Source: Sambucus nigra (lineage: Eukaryota; Streptophyta; Magnoliopsida; Dipsacales; Adoxaceae). From it: DNA of 64,000 bases. Under the pieces are notes generated by a model that had not been told where the DNA came from, searched no databases, and saw only the letters and a list, made by a program, of their open reading frames with translations. Below are positions 12,914-24,423 of the stretch, in pieces. The position numbers were made by a program, and so were the translations under genes. The stretch's first letter is position 1. The number at the start of each line of letters is the position of its first letter. The stretch is from the NCBI GenBank assembly GCA_949130495.1, contig OX422216.1, forward strand, positions 97,161,967 through 97,225,966. The letters are read 5' to 3'.

Positions 12914-13720
12914 AGGGAGGGAAAACTAACTAAGAGGGAGATAAATAAACTAAACATGTCAAAGAAAGTTGATCTCCACAAGCTTGGAGAAAAATCATAT
13001 GATGATCTGAAGGGTAAATGGGCGGACCAAACCAAGGGGACTACCAAATAAGGTAAAGACCCTAATCGAGTCAACTTGTATTTGCATTCTCGATGGGAAA
13101 AAAGGACTAATAAATTCCCAAACAAATTGGCTCCGACTCGGCTAAGTTTGAATTTAGTTATCATATATATACACATTATAATAAAATAATGTTAAAGTCA
13201 TAGTCCTAAATATAATATTATGTTATAGGAAATGATAGAAGGCATGTCGAGCAATCAGTCCAAGTACAACCCCTATGACCTTGAAGCAGGTTCCATCACC
13301 AAGGTACTTGGGAGGGACAAAAAGGGGAGGACAAGAGGTGTGGGATATCATATGCCGTAGAAAAATACAACACACTGCACCCTATTGGATGAGATCTTTT
13401 CGATGTGGAGTCACGTATTGATCCAGGACAAAAGGATAGGTGTTAGAGCTTCGGAGGGGTGTGGACACTGTTAGCAACAACATGATAATCTTGACGAATA
13501 AAATCAAGTGGTTTGTCCAATTTTTCATTCAATAACATCATTTACCTCTCACATGCCTCCTCAAACATTACCCTATCCTACGCCTTATGGTTTCCCCTCC
13601 CAAATGTCTCCTCATGCAACATTCTCCTCATAAGAACCTCCTCCTCGTGGATTATCGTCATCCATGCACGATGACTATGGCAAGGAGTACTACATAAGAG
13701 ACTTGTCCAATAGAATGGTA
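12914..13720 (+). pseudogene. CACTA accessory protein, 3' part
   Basis: After the right copy of the 14-bp duplication the frame from 9257 continues (EGKLTKREINKLNMSKKV, then EKSYDDLKGKWADQTKG). Following an AT-rich gap ending tatgttatag at about 13209, it goes on with EMIEGMSSNQSKYNPYDLE and ITKVLGRDKKGRTRGVG. The last motif is the characteristic C-terminal signature of plant Ptta/En/Spm proteins. The gap at about 13145-13209 has the look of an intron (AT-rich, AG acceptor), but a clean GT donor is not obvious. A TAG follows the signature, and further stops and shifts occur before a Pro-rich tail (MPPQTLPYPTPYGFPSQM) near 13555-13620. Confidence 0.6.
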
Positions 13721-14149
13721 CTTGGCATGCGCACTCACACCTATCCACAGTCGCCCTTTAGTGGTGGGTGAGGCTCAGATATTGGTTGATACAATATACG
13801 ATGGTTGCGGAGATGAGCTTGTGTGTGTTGACTTCGGTGAAGGGCCTTTATGGAAATACTATCTAAATTGTTATATTGCCGGGTCAATTCATTTTTTGGT
13901 CAGGACTAGGCATTAAACAATGTTTTCTTTAAGAACAAATTTGTAATATTTTAATTACATGGAACATCTGTTTGGTTTAATGGCATATTAATTTTTTCTT
14001 TGTTTTATTCCATATTCAGTAAATGATCAAATCGAATGATTTTGAATGAATTTTCTTGAATTATAAACTGAGAGTTTTTGTATCCAACATGATCTTCATT
14101 TAAACCTATTTATATAGGTGACTTTAGTTTTGAAAATTTCTTAATGGCT
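13721..14149. other. Noncoding spacer between CACTA coding regions
   Basis: AT-rich sequence with only short frames, and no motif I recognise. Its position between the accessory gene and the transposase remnant fits an untranslated region or promoter of the downstream gene. Confidence 0.4.
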
Positions 14150-15055
14150 TTCCCATAATAAAAAGAGTGGATGGGAGAGAGTCATAGCGTATTCTGATAA
14201 TAATGTAAAGGGAGTTCAGGAATTTATTAAATATGCAGATAAAAATCTTAACAGTGATAAGATTCCGTGTCCATGAAATTGTTGTATGAATGGAAAATTT
14301 AAGTCTTTGGAAGATGTTGAATTTCATTTACTAATGTGGGGTATGTCGCAAGACTATAAGATATGGACTTTAGACGGGAAAAATAATGTACCATATGTTC
14401 CAAAAGAATTATTGATACCCGATCGCGTGGCGGAATCACACTGGGTGGAAGCAGTGATTGATTCGATGACACACCATCCTTGACCAACCTAATTAATGAT
14501 GCTTACGAAGTCTGCCACCATCAAAACCACCAGCCCATGGATACGGATAATGTGAATTTTGACTCAGTCAATGAACAAGTTGATGCAGAATTACTCAAAG
14601 ATCGGTAATACATACGGTTGAAAGACAAGGTAGCTAGACCTTTGTATAAAAATTGGGAAGAAGATCACTCGGTATTGTACACAATGATTGGTTTGCATAA
14701 TTTGAAGAATCAATTTTATTTATCAGGCAATAGCTTAACTGATATCTTAAGTGGGCTAAAGACATTCTTCCGAAAGTTAACATGTTATCAGATAGTTATA
14801 CAAGCATGAAAAAGCGATTGAAGGGATTTGGTTTGAAGCACAAATATATACATGCATGCAAGTATAATTGCATATTGTACCGTAACGAACATGAATTGAA
14901 GGATGAATGTCCCATATGCAACGAGCCAATATATATCATTTGTGAGAGTGGAAAATACAAACCTATAAAATTTTGCAAGTGCTCCCGAGTTCCGCAGAGG
15001 GTATTAAAGTATTTTCCCCTCGGTCCACGATTAAAAATATATTCATATTTTTAAC
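14150..15055 (+). pseudogene. CACTA transposase (TNPD-like), N-terminal part only
   Basis: The start shows a transposase-associated domain: VQEFIKYADKNLNSDKIPCP, then a TGA where the second Cys of the CPC motif belongs, then NCCMNGKFKSLEDVEFHL and MWGMSQDYKIWT. Later frames show LYKNWEEDHSVL, LHNLKNQFYLSGNSLTDIL, a zinc-ribbon-like HACKYNCILYR...CPIC, and VPQRVLKYFPLGPRLK. These are in the usual order for plant CACTA transposases. Directly after GPRLK the right subterminal repeats begin, so the several-hundred-residue catalytic DDE region is deleted. Several frameshifts and stops confirm a dead gene. Confidence 0.75.
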
Positions 15056-15064
15056 ATGCCATTC

Positions 15065-15381
15065 AACTTCAATCGTGACCATATATTTATATTTTAAATG
15101 GTCACAGTTGGGGTCATGATTTTCAGCCGTGACCATAATTAAACGCCCCTTTAATGGTCACATGCTGGATCATGGTTTTCACCCGTGATTGGTCACAGGT
15201 CCAAACCGTGACCAACTAATCACACTGATGTCACCCTTTGGACCGTGATCCCCATATGGGGTTATGATTTTGGACCTAACCCATAGTTTTGTCACTTTAA
15301 TATGGCCACAGTTCGAAACCATTACCCATAGGCCATGGTCACGGTCTAAAATCGTGACCATGTTCGGTATATGGTGTAGTG
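15065..15381 (-). repeat. CACTA right terminal and subterminal repeats
   Basis: Words of the GGTCAC/GTGACC type recur in both orientations, with a near-perfect palindrome at 15337-15359 (ggtcacggtctaaaatcg followed by tgacc). The end is ...atatggtgtagtg, the inverted match of the left terminus, followed by the AAG duplication. Confidence 0.75.
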
Positions 15382-15384
15382 AAG

Positions 15385-15881
15385 CCAACAACATGGCTAA
15401 CATCACAATATAAAGGATATGAATAGGTGGATCTCATTCGAAAGATGGATAGAGGGTGCGTCAAAATCTAAAGGAGATGAAAAAAAGTTCGAGTTAAGAA
15501 TTGATCCTACAACTAGAAGAAATTTAATTCCCACAGGTGCTTTCACTTTGACTATTAGTGAGAAAAAGATCCTCCTAGACACGTTGTTCAACTTGAACCG
15601 TAACCCTATATTCATATTTTATAATGGTCACAATTAGGGTCATAATTTTGGGTTGTGACCATAATTAAATGCTTTTTAATGATCACATGTTGGGCCATGA
15701 TTTTGAAGCATGTTCACCAGGTCACGGTTCCAAATCATAACCAAGCAATTAACACTGATATATATTATCACGATTTTGGACTTAACCCACAATTTTATCA
15801 CCCTTAATATGGTCATGGTCTAAAACTGTGACCCATAGGCTGCGGTCACGATCCAAAACCGTGACCATGTCTGGTATACAG
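15385..15881 (+). mobile_element. Duplicated CACTA right end with a transposase fragment
   Basis: At 15420-15600 lies a coding piece containing GAFTLTISEKKILLDTLF, which resembles the region downstream of the catalytic domain in plant CACTA transposases. From about 15585 a second copy of the right subterminal region starts, with the palindrome at 15844-15866 and a second terminus ending gtatacagtgtagtg at 15881. The 25 or so bases after each terminus are alike (ccaacaacatggc followed by catcac), so the flank was copied too. Two independent insertions would not explain this; a tandem duplication would. Confidence 0.65.
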
Positions 15882-16200
15882 TGTAGTGAATCCAACAACA
15901 TGGCAAGCATCACCCCAGGATCGTTATAGATCCAACACCCATACAAGGACGAGGTGATACTAAAAACCAACGGCACCACCAATGCATCACCATGGAATAA
16001 AAACAAATCATAGCAACAGCATAATGCTGACACCAAACCAAAGTAAAAAAGACCCATCACACCATCACACTAAGGCAATAAACATTGACCACCATAGGAA
16101 TGACCATATGGTAACAAAGTGTGAAAACACCAAAACCAAAACACTGAATACCCACAAATCCAACCAGCATCAGACAACAACCCAATAATCAAATTGGTAA
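15882..16200 (-). mobile_element. LINE-like retroposon, 5' part (split by CACTA)
   Basis: This is the continuation of the sequence interrupted at 2648. On the minus strand it is T- and G-rich with no protein motif, and resembles the upstream portion of the retroposon at 12245-12913 in style. I could not find the 5' target duplication. Confidence 0.35.
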
Positions 16201-18600
16201 AGATGGAGATTGAATCGGAGGGAGTACCTAGGACTCAAACATTACAAGGTCCTAGGTGGGCAACCAGCTCATAATGGTTACACCACAAACCCTACAAAGA
16301 GAAGATCTCAACCATAAAAAAAGGAGTTATGCTCTCCTTATATGTCTAACTTACAATTGGGCCCATGGTTTTTACATAATCCTCTTACAAGAACTTGTTG
16401 TTGATGCTATTAATGTCCTTCTTATACTTAGGAATATTATAAACCACATTTGTAATCCTTGGTATAGAAAAGTACTCAATAATTATGGAATAAAACATTT
16501 TGAAAAGAAATAAACTAAGAAACACTTTTGTACATTTTCATTCTCCGCCTTTTGCTATTCCGTGGCACAGTCCCAAAACATGCAAAAGGGCCAAAATACA
16601 TGCAATTTCCACTATATACAATAAATTACCAACAATAAATCTACATCACCCACAAGCTAGAAAGGACAACGTTGACTGATACTAAAAAAAAAACAGACTC
16701 AATGTACGATATCCACTTAGATGCTCAAGAGTCTGAACCAATGATGAGATAACTGCAAAACTCAAACAACGTAAAATCATCAAGAAAGTAACCGCAATTT
16801 GAACGTAAATCTCCCCCTGTGTAGGAACTCCCCATGAATATATGCACTATCATTGATAATTTTCTCTCCCCCTTTTCCCACGAATAAACAGAAGCAGAAA
16901 AGATAATACTAGGATAAGTGAGACCATAAAGCAAAAAAATGTGACAGATTATAACAAATATATGATAGGCAATAATATGCTTATCAATCACATGCATGAT
17001 ATACCCAAAAAAAAAATTCTCCCCCGAAATCACATGAAGGATAACCACAAAAAAATCATAACATATCAATGGTATAGAGATATAGTCAATGATAAAGAAA
17101 GAATAACCATATGATAGCTATAGATAAACCACACAAGAACCACATTCTAACATCAAAGAATATGTACCATGATGTCTAAAAAGTTTAGCATGATAAAAAT
17201 TCACAAATAAATCATATCTCAAACCAAGAAGCTAATTCTCCCCCTAAAATAAATATCTCTCCCCCGAAAGAAAATATCACTCCGCCTAAATCTATGCATT
17301 TAAAGAGAGAATCGCGAAATGATTAACAAAGAAAAACATATGAAAGATGTAAAATGTGATGGGAGTAAGAATATCACAATGAGATATCATGAAATCATAA
17401 TGTAATGGACATATCATATATAATAAAACATGAGAATCTATAACAGGAACCAGATATGCCCAAATGTAGCATGATAAGAATCATGTGAAATAGATGAAGA
17501 TCTATCATACGAATAAAAATCAGACCGGATACCCATAAAACATGGTACAAGATGAAGAATCAAGTACATACATCATCATGATCAACATCTCTACCAAAAA
17601 TAACACAAGGCGTCTCATATAGATTCCATCAAGATAAAAAATAGAGTCAAAATGTACAACTGTCAATCCAAGTACATAAAGAGACGATAAAGATACTCAA
17701 CTAATGGGGACATCTCAAAGTCGAACCGCCTAGGGCATACAAAGCTCAGAAAATGGTAGACGACAAGAATCCTATATATTATATATAAAGCTTTAAGAAC
17801 AATCAATATCATCCGCAAAGTCACATAAAGTCACTAAAGAACACACAAGGGGATGATATAAAAAAGATCTAAAGACATGGAAATGAGGAAAATGTCTACC
17901 CTATAAGAAAACATGTACAACCACAAGATCAATACATAAGACATAAAGTACCAAAATTAAATTTCCAACAAAGATGACAACGGGTCATGCGAACGACATG
18001 AAAACAGTATTGTGCGAATAATGTTAGGCAGAATGCCTATCCAAGAAAAATATAACACCGTGTGTACGGTGCAAAAAGGGGACCATACGAATGGTCTAAA
18101 GAAGAAACATCCATCTATACAAACCTTAAGCCACCATGAAAAGGAAGATAAAACCAACCTGTGTGAATGATTTTGTCCAAAAGCCAAAGGACATAAGAAA
18201 ATAGGGGTCCAACTATTCCCCTTCCAAAATCTCAAATTCTAACCTTATCGCTCCTATAAAAAATTATCCACCTTAATATCATGTTATTAAACACTCTCCC
18301 CTGGACAAACAAACAAACCTGAACATAAAACTCAACACCTCGATACCACAAAATACCAAAAACTTTCAAATGCATGATACACAAGATTGAGTCTAAATCA
18401 AATTGATAAATGAAACCAAATGATCCACTAAAACAATTAAGAAACCCCTAGAAATGAGTAAATATATGTCATTATAGGTAAAGGTAAAACATATAGGGTA
18501 CATGACACAAAAACAAGATTTTTTCTCACCAAAATCCAAGTATAAACTTTTAACTTTCATTAAGCATTAAAATCATCAAATTAATTACACATGTAATTCA
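16201..18600 (-). mobile_element. Probable Sirevirus-type copia 3' noncoding remnant
   Basis: No coding region is visible. On the minus strand several purine runs of the polypurine-tract type occur: complements of ctccccctgtgt (16803), tctctcccccttttccc (16862), attctcccccgaaat (17017), attctccccctaaaa (17232), tctctcccccgaaag (17255) and ctctcccctgg (18295). Multiple tract copies in a long noncoding stretch before the 3' LTR are a known Sirevirus trait, and copy 2 in this window shows the same at 53343-53735. No LTR ends or gag were found, so the boundaries are uncertain and the first 300 bases may be another repeat. Confidence 0.4.
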
Positions 18601-20364
18601 CAAAAAACTGCCATTGTGCTTATTCCCAAGGTGAAATTTCCTAAGAAGTGTGGGGATTACAGGCCAATTCGTTTATACAACTTTTACCATAAGATTATTT
18701 CAAAGATTTTTTCAGCCATATTATCTAAAATTTTGCCTCAGATCATCTCTCCCAACCAGAGTGGATTCATTAAGGAAGATCTATTCAAGATAATGTTCCC
18801 CTAACTTAAGAAGTGGTTCACAATATAGGAAAGAAAATTCAATGAGGAAATGTGCTTGTAAAACTATACATAGAAAAGGCTTATGATAGAGTTCATTGGG
18901 GCTTTTTACTCAAAGTTTTAAGAGGCTTTGGATTTGGGGAAAGGTGGATTGGCCTTATGTGGAGATGTATTTCAAATAATTGGTTCTCAATATTGATAAA
19001 TGGACAACCTTATAGTTTCTTAAAATCCTATGGAGGATTAAGACAATGGGATCCAATATACCCAAGTATGTTCATCTTAGTAGCCGAATATTGGAGTAGA
19101 GTTCTTGATATGATGAGGAATCAAGGAAAAATCAAACCATTTTACCTGCCAAGCGAAAGTTCACTGATATCCCATTTAGCATTTGTTGATGAAGTGATAA
19201 TTTTCTCTAGAGGAGATAAGAAAAGTATTAAAAATTTAATGGAATTTCTAAACAGGTATGCAATCATCTCTAGGTAGAAGATTAATTTACAAAAGAGAAA
19301 CTTCACAATTGATGCAAAAATATCATTGAGGTCCAGGAACAACATTGCTGAGTATTCAGGCCTTAAATTTAAAGAATTACCCATTAACTACTTGGGATAT
19401 CCTTTGTTTAAAGGCACAAGGTTAAATTGTATGATAGTCTGATTGCATCATTGAGAAATAAAATTAAAGGTTGGCAGTCCAAAATCCATTCAAGTGGTGG
19501 AAAGTATATTCTCATAAAACCTATTCTTTCATCTATCCCCTCTTATCTTTTGGTCTCCATTTCTCCTCCCAAAATAGTTGTCAATTGAATCCATATTATG
19601 TTCAACAAATTCTTTTAGGGTGGTAGTGAAGATCAAGGATGAAAGCATCTGTGAAAAGGTTTTAAATTTCTGTACAAAGAATTAAATGAAGGAGGCGTTG
19701 ACTTTTCTAATTTCAACTTAATTGTTAAAGCCTCTAGTATGAAACTTTTTTATAAATACTCCACTGAGAAGTCCTTATGGGCATCTTTTATGTCTAGCAG
19801 ATAAAAAAAATGGAGAAATTTGTCTTATAGTGAATGTCAATTATTGAGGCATACGATGGAAGTTAAAGATATGTGTAGCAACCAAATGGAATTCATCAGA
19901 GATCAGTGGGTTTGGATTATTTTTCAATCTCCCCTGCTTATGAATGTATTAAGAATCATTTTTACACCTCTAGAGTGCTAAGTAACATTTGGTTATAACA
20001 TATTCCTAAGAAACTGTCAACCAATTTGTGGAAAATCATCAATAATTATATGCCCCTTGAAGAGAACATTAAGGGTTTGAGAATTAGGTTGGCTTTTAGA
20101 TGTAAAGCATGCCTTTGTAGTGATGAATCCACTAATCATTTATTCTTAGACGTACACAGAAAATTCTTGTATGGAATTTCTTCTCAGCTCTCATGGGAAT
20201 TAATTTTGATAGATCTTATATTTTTTCACTTTTAAGTTGGTGGATTAAAGCAGGCCCAAGATTATTAAAAATTTCTTGGCAATTGTATTACTATAGTAGT
20301 ATGTTGGGAGATTTGGAAAGGAAGAAATTTGTCTCTTTATGAAGGTGTTCTTGTCAATCAATAG
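18601..20364 (+). pseudogene. LINE reverse transcriptase fragment
   Basis: Successive frames read VLIPKVKFPKKCGDYRPI, ILPQIISPNQSGFIKEDL, LYIEKAYDRVHWGFLLKV, SYGGLRQWDPIYPSMF and LAFVDEVIIFSRGD, then a zinc-binding RVT-type tail (WKIINNYMPLEENIKGLR, RCKACLCSDESTNHLF). This is a non-LTR RT. The catalytic Asp pair is altered (FVDE), and QGDP has become QWDP. The endonuclease half and the 5' end are absent. It belongs to a different LINE subfamily from the copies at 43479 and 50419. It ends abruptly where the copia-type LTR begins at 20365. Confidence 0.85.
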
Positions 20365-21582
20365 TGTAAGGACATAAATTTCCAATTGAGTCCCTGTATT
20401 ATTTTGACTTAATTCCGTGAATAAAACTGTGTTTGTAATATGTCATGGGGAGATTTTATTTTGTCATGATTCCACTCGGTCTATGACGTATTAAAGAAAT
20501 TGAAGACGTTGAAGCAAAGCTTCAAAGAATTAATCATGCCGAAGTTCAATTGGTGCATGTTTATTCGTCTTCAAGTCTATTGCATTCTGAGATCACTCAG
20601 GTATGAATGCATATTGTTAATGAGATTCGAAATTGTTTTTATAAAAGATAAGGATGTAATTTTATAAGGAAAAATATTTTAAAATGTTTTAAAAGTGTTT
20701 TAAATGTTTTACACTACGTTTTATTCTGATAAGCTCGAAAAAGAGTTTGACTTAATTGGATCTCTTTTGGAAGAAACGTTTTAAAAAAAAGTCAAACTTA
20801 CATGCGCGTCGTTCGAACGACAAGTTGGATCGTTCGAGCGAGATGGTTATGTCATGCGAACAACTGGTCAATCTCGTTCGAGAGACACATTTTTTGAGGC
20901 AGTTAATTTTTCCTATTTAAAGCGTGGTTTCATCAGAATTAAATAGACGTGCAATCTGGAAAACAGTTTTCAATCCAGTACGAGTTTTGCACATGTTTTT
21001 CTAAGGTTTCAAAGCTTAAACACATCCTTAGAATTTGCAAAGATCCGAGTTATCATTACTATATGTTTATGTGATCTTGATGCACCAAGAAGGTTTGTTC
21101 TATACTTGAACATCTGGGTTTTGCGGTGAAAAAAAGAGAAGGACTTCTTGTTCAACATCGTAGACGTATCAAAGCCATTTTATGGATACCGAGACATACG
21201 TGGATGCGTGTGTTGTGGACAGGTATCGTGGAAGAAGGACTTTCTGCATGGGCACTGTGAGAGGAGTGGTTGAAGATTAGAAGAGCGTCATGACTCGTGG
21301 GGATCGAGTTGTTGGGTGAGTCTTTTATCTGTTCGTTGTAATTCCATATTCATAGTAATTATCTGGCTTGGGCCGTCCGAAGTTTTTTCTCGCCTTGGGT
21401 TTTTCCTCGTACATCCTGCGTTGTGAGTATTCTTTACTTTACTTTACTTTCTTTAATCACTAGAGGCATGTTTAGGATTAATCAAGATAAAATTGGTTTA
21501 AAGTAAAAATTGGTTTTTCATAACTTGGTTTGGTGAAAATTAGTTTTGATTTAAAACACACTCGTGTAGGGACACTCTTTCA
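20365..21582 (+). repeat. 5' LTR of gag-only element copy 1
   Basis: It starts TGTAAGGACATA directly after the broken LINE and ends CACTCTTTCA next to the primer site. Near the middle (20806-20888) is a cluster of cgttcgaacga, cgttcgagcga and related self-complementary words. A TATA-like tatttaaag at about 20916 lies just downstream and is the probable transcription start signal. Its length, 1218 bp, is close to the 1260 bp of copy 2. Confidence 0.8.
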
Positions 21583-21583
21583 A

Positions 21584-21691
21584 ATTGGTATCAGAGAGGG
21601 TTACGGTAATTTATCGCGTGATCCTGATTTTTCAAGGATTTATTTTTTTTATACAATTTGACTTCTCACGTCGTCAAATTGGTATCAGAGC
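21584..21691 (+). promoter_or_regulatory. Duplicated primer binding site
   Basis: The first attggtatcagaga (21584-21597) directly follows the LTR, and a second attggtatcagagc (21678-21691) lies 94 bp on. TGGTATCAGAGC is the standard plant primer site complementary to initiator-methionine tRNA. The sequence after each copy is partly similar (taattta... then gtgatcc), so the site and part of the leader were duplicated. Copy 2 has a single site. The second, better-matching site is probably the ancestral one. Confidence 0.75.
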
Positions 21692-21737
21692 TAGAAAACA
21701 TAATTTATTTATTTAGTGATCCCGTGTGTCTTCAAAG

Positions 21738-23603
21738 ATGTATTCTGTAAATAATGAATTTTTTCAAACTCCTATTTTTCATGGCACTAATTACACTTAT
21801 TGGAAGATGAGAACAAAAAGTGCGTTAAAATCTATTAATGAGCGTGTGTGGCTAGCAGTTAAGAAAGGTTGGACACCCCCTCTCACTATTTTAAATGAGG
21901 TCACTAATTTAAAGCCTGTCGAGTCATGGACCGAAACTGAACATAGACTTTCACAATATAATTCTAAGGGTTTGCACGCTATTTCTTCACATGTCACAGC
22001 GGAAGAATGTAATATAATTATGACTTGTGAAACATCAAAAGAGGCTTGAGATATTTTGGCACTCACTCAGGAGGGCACTAGCACGTTAGGGCGTCAAAAC
22101 TTCAAAATCTTACTACACAGTTTGAGACCATTAGGATGTTAAAGAGTGAGACTTTTAATGAGTTTTACCCTACATTGTCCAATATTATCAACTCATCGTT
22201 TAACCTAGGTGAGAAAATTCCTGACAACCGTGTCATTAAGAAAATCCTTAGGACATTTCCTAGTAGGTTTGATGCGAAAGTGACTATTTTAAACTCCTTG
22301 GCTAAGTTAGAGTCGGCGAAACTAGAAGAGATTGTAGGTGACTTACAAACCTATGAAATCGACATGATTACCTTCAAGCAAGTGCCTAAGAAAGAAAAGG
22401 GTATTACTTTGAAAACCCGAACGGAGGAAATTAAAGTTTCAAATTTCGATTCCGATTCCGATTTTGAGGATGTTACTTTGTTGACAAAGAAATTTAAAAA
22501 ATTTATTAAGTTTCAAAAGCTATCGAAAGATGCCAAGAAGTTTGAAAAATTCAAGAACAACAAAGTTAATCCCACCTCTAAGGATAAGTTTGACAATCCT
22601 AAAAGAGATGAGTCGGATAAGTGTTTTGGGTGTGAGGGGTACGGTCACAAAGTTAAGGAGTGTCCCACTAGACTTAAGAAAGAGGGCAAGAAACCCATTG
22701 TATATAGTTCCACCTTAAGTGATAGTGATCCGGAAGAGGGAGAGAGTTCCCCCATTGAGCGTAACTTTGTTGCATTTATGGCATGTCATGTGAGAGACGA
22801 CGATTCTCATATGAATGACACTTCCGAGAAGGTTTTGAGTAAAGCTCATGTTAGTAGGGAGAAAAGAGTGACGAAGAGGAGGTAGATGTGAAATAATTGC
22901 AAGTTTCATTTAATGAGTTGTATGCCGAGACGGTTAAGGTGAAAAAGGAAAATGAAAAATTGCAAGCTAAGTTGAATGAGCGTGCCATAGAAAATAATGA
23001 TAGTTTGATTGAGGATCTTAGGGCACGAGAGAAGACTTTTAGGGAGAAATTAGATTATGTCGAGGGTGAGAGAGATAATCTTCGTGGTTTGATTGAGTCT
23101 TTGAAAAAGGAAATTTTAGAGTTTGAGGAGTCTATATGTTTGCTCGAGTCTAGGATTCATGAATTGGAGGAGAGATTGAGAGACTCGTCCTGAGTTAAGT
23201 TTGATTTGGAGGCTAGGTTGGAGAAGTTAGATAAGATCTTAGGCACCTTCCAAATTAAGGGAGATAGGGAGGTATAGGTTTTGATGAGAGAATTGTTCCC
23301 ATTCCCCCTGCACGTGTGAGAAACACTAGGAAGGTTAGAAAAGGTCCACATATAGGTAATCATTCCCACCGTCGCTACACTTGCACATTTTGTGGTAGGA
23401 AAGGTCACCTTAGGCGTTATTATTACGACATTAGACAAGCTCCTAGGAAGTTTAGGAATAAAGTTTCCCCGGTTCCCCAAACCCCCATGCGTCGTTTTAT
23501 ACCTACTTGGGTTAGGAAATCGGATTTAGTGGCTTTAGGAATAAAACTTCATGATTCTTGGTTGGGTGCACTTGATTCTTCCCATGTTAAATCTAAAGGA
23601 TGA
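21738..23603 (+). pseudogene. Sirevirus-like Gag, copy 1
   Basis: The ATG at 21738 is preceded by ttcaaag in both copies. The N-terminal part is the copia UBN2-type gag domain (FHGTNYTYWKMRTKSAL, LNSLAKLESAKLEEIVGDL). A CCHC knuckle CFGCEGYGHKVKEC follows at about 22622-22663, then an acidic stretch, a coiled coil (22897-23190, heptad-rich RAREKTFREKLDYVEGERD), and a second zinc finger CTFCGRKGHLRRYYYD whose last Cys is Tyr here. Lesions: a TGA for Trp at 22047, a frameshift near 22090, a stop near 22885 and others in the tail. The role would be RNA packaging and particle assembly. Confidence 0.8.
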
Positions 23604-24420
23604 TAGTGTTGCCATGTTTGTCATATGTTAGTTTGCTTCATGATATATTCATTGCTAGTATAATGACTTGCGTATCATTTCGTATTATAGTTTTTCATTT
23701 GTTTGAGTCCTATTGAAAAAAATACAAAAAGATTTTGGTTTTGAGAAAACTTTTGAAAAACCAAAAATATTTTGCTTTTATTTGAGTCAAAATATGTTTG
23801 AAAAGCCAAAAAGATTTTCGGTGTTTAGTTTTTTAGTTTACATGTTTGATGTGGCATATTGGTGTGCTTGGACCCCCATCGTTTCATTATCCATGTGGCT
23901 AGGACATTTGGTCATTATTAATCGATGCTTAGAATGATCTTAACCATTGTTTATATGGGTTATTTCGAAGTTGATATGCATTTTGATTCGACTTTGTATA
24001 TATGCCATCAATGCACACGCACGAGTTTATATGGATGTTTGACTTCTATTGCATATTTGAATTTTGTGAGGCATTCTTATCTCAATCTTGTCATCTATAC
24101 GTAAGTAGACTTAAGGAGAAATGTGCATGTAAGAACCGTTTACCGTGAGGATTAATTAAAAAATTGATGAGTGATTCATGAGAAAGGGCTGCAAGAGTTC
24201 AAAATTGACTCGTCGTGAAAGCCACCGTTTAAAAGAGCCCAAAAGAAAAAGCAATATGCTAAGAAAAAGGACCAATACGATTTTCTCTAAGTTGATAATG
24301 CTAGAAACCTCAAAAGAACTTAAAAAGTATGTATATATGAGGGAGTTTGGTTGGAGAAAATTAAACGGGTTTGCACTACTAAAAGTCAGTACCATCCCGT
24401 TAAGGACAAGTTTATTTGTT
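23604..24420. other. 3' noncoding region of copy 1 (truncated)
   Basis: This stretch aligns by eye with the reverse complement of about 55445-54640 in copy 2, including gcacacgcacgagtttatatgg-type words and the YVYMREFGWRK phrase. It has no gene. The alignment stops near 24372. The last 50 bases before the rRNA insert are unassigned. Confidence 0.65.
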
Positions 24421-24423
24421 CAT

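Larger units (their letters stand above)
20365..24420 (+). mobile_element. Gag-only Sirevirus-like copia element, copy 1 (no 3' LTR)
   Basis: The 5' LTR (20365-21582) begins TGTAAGGACATAAATTTCC, as in copy 2. A primer site, a gag gene (21738-23603) and a shortened 3' noncoding stretch follow. No protease, integrase, RT or RNase H motif is present. Similarity to copy 2 ends near 24372, shortly after the phrase YVYMREFGWRK (YVYMRAFGWRK in copy 2), and about 50 bp later a mitochondrial rRNA segment begins. The 3' LTR and polypurine tracts are missing. Confidence 0.8.

Noticed and set aside
20806..20888. Heat-shock elements in the LTR
   Set aside because: The words contain TTCGAA without the two-base spacing of nGAAnnTTCn sites, so they do not fit the heat-shock consensus.
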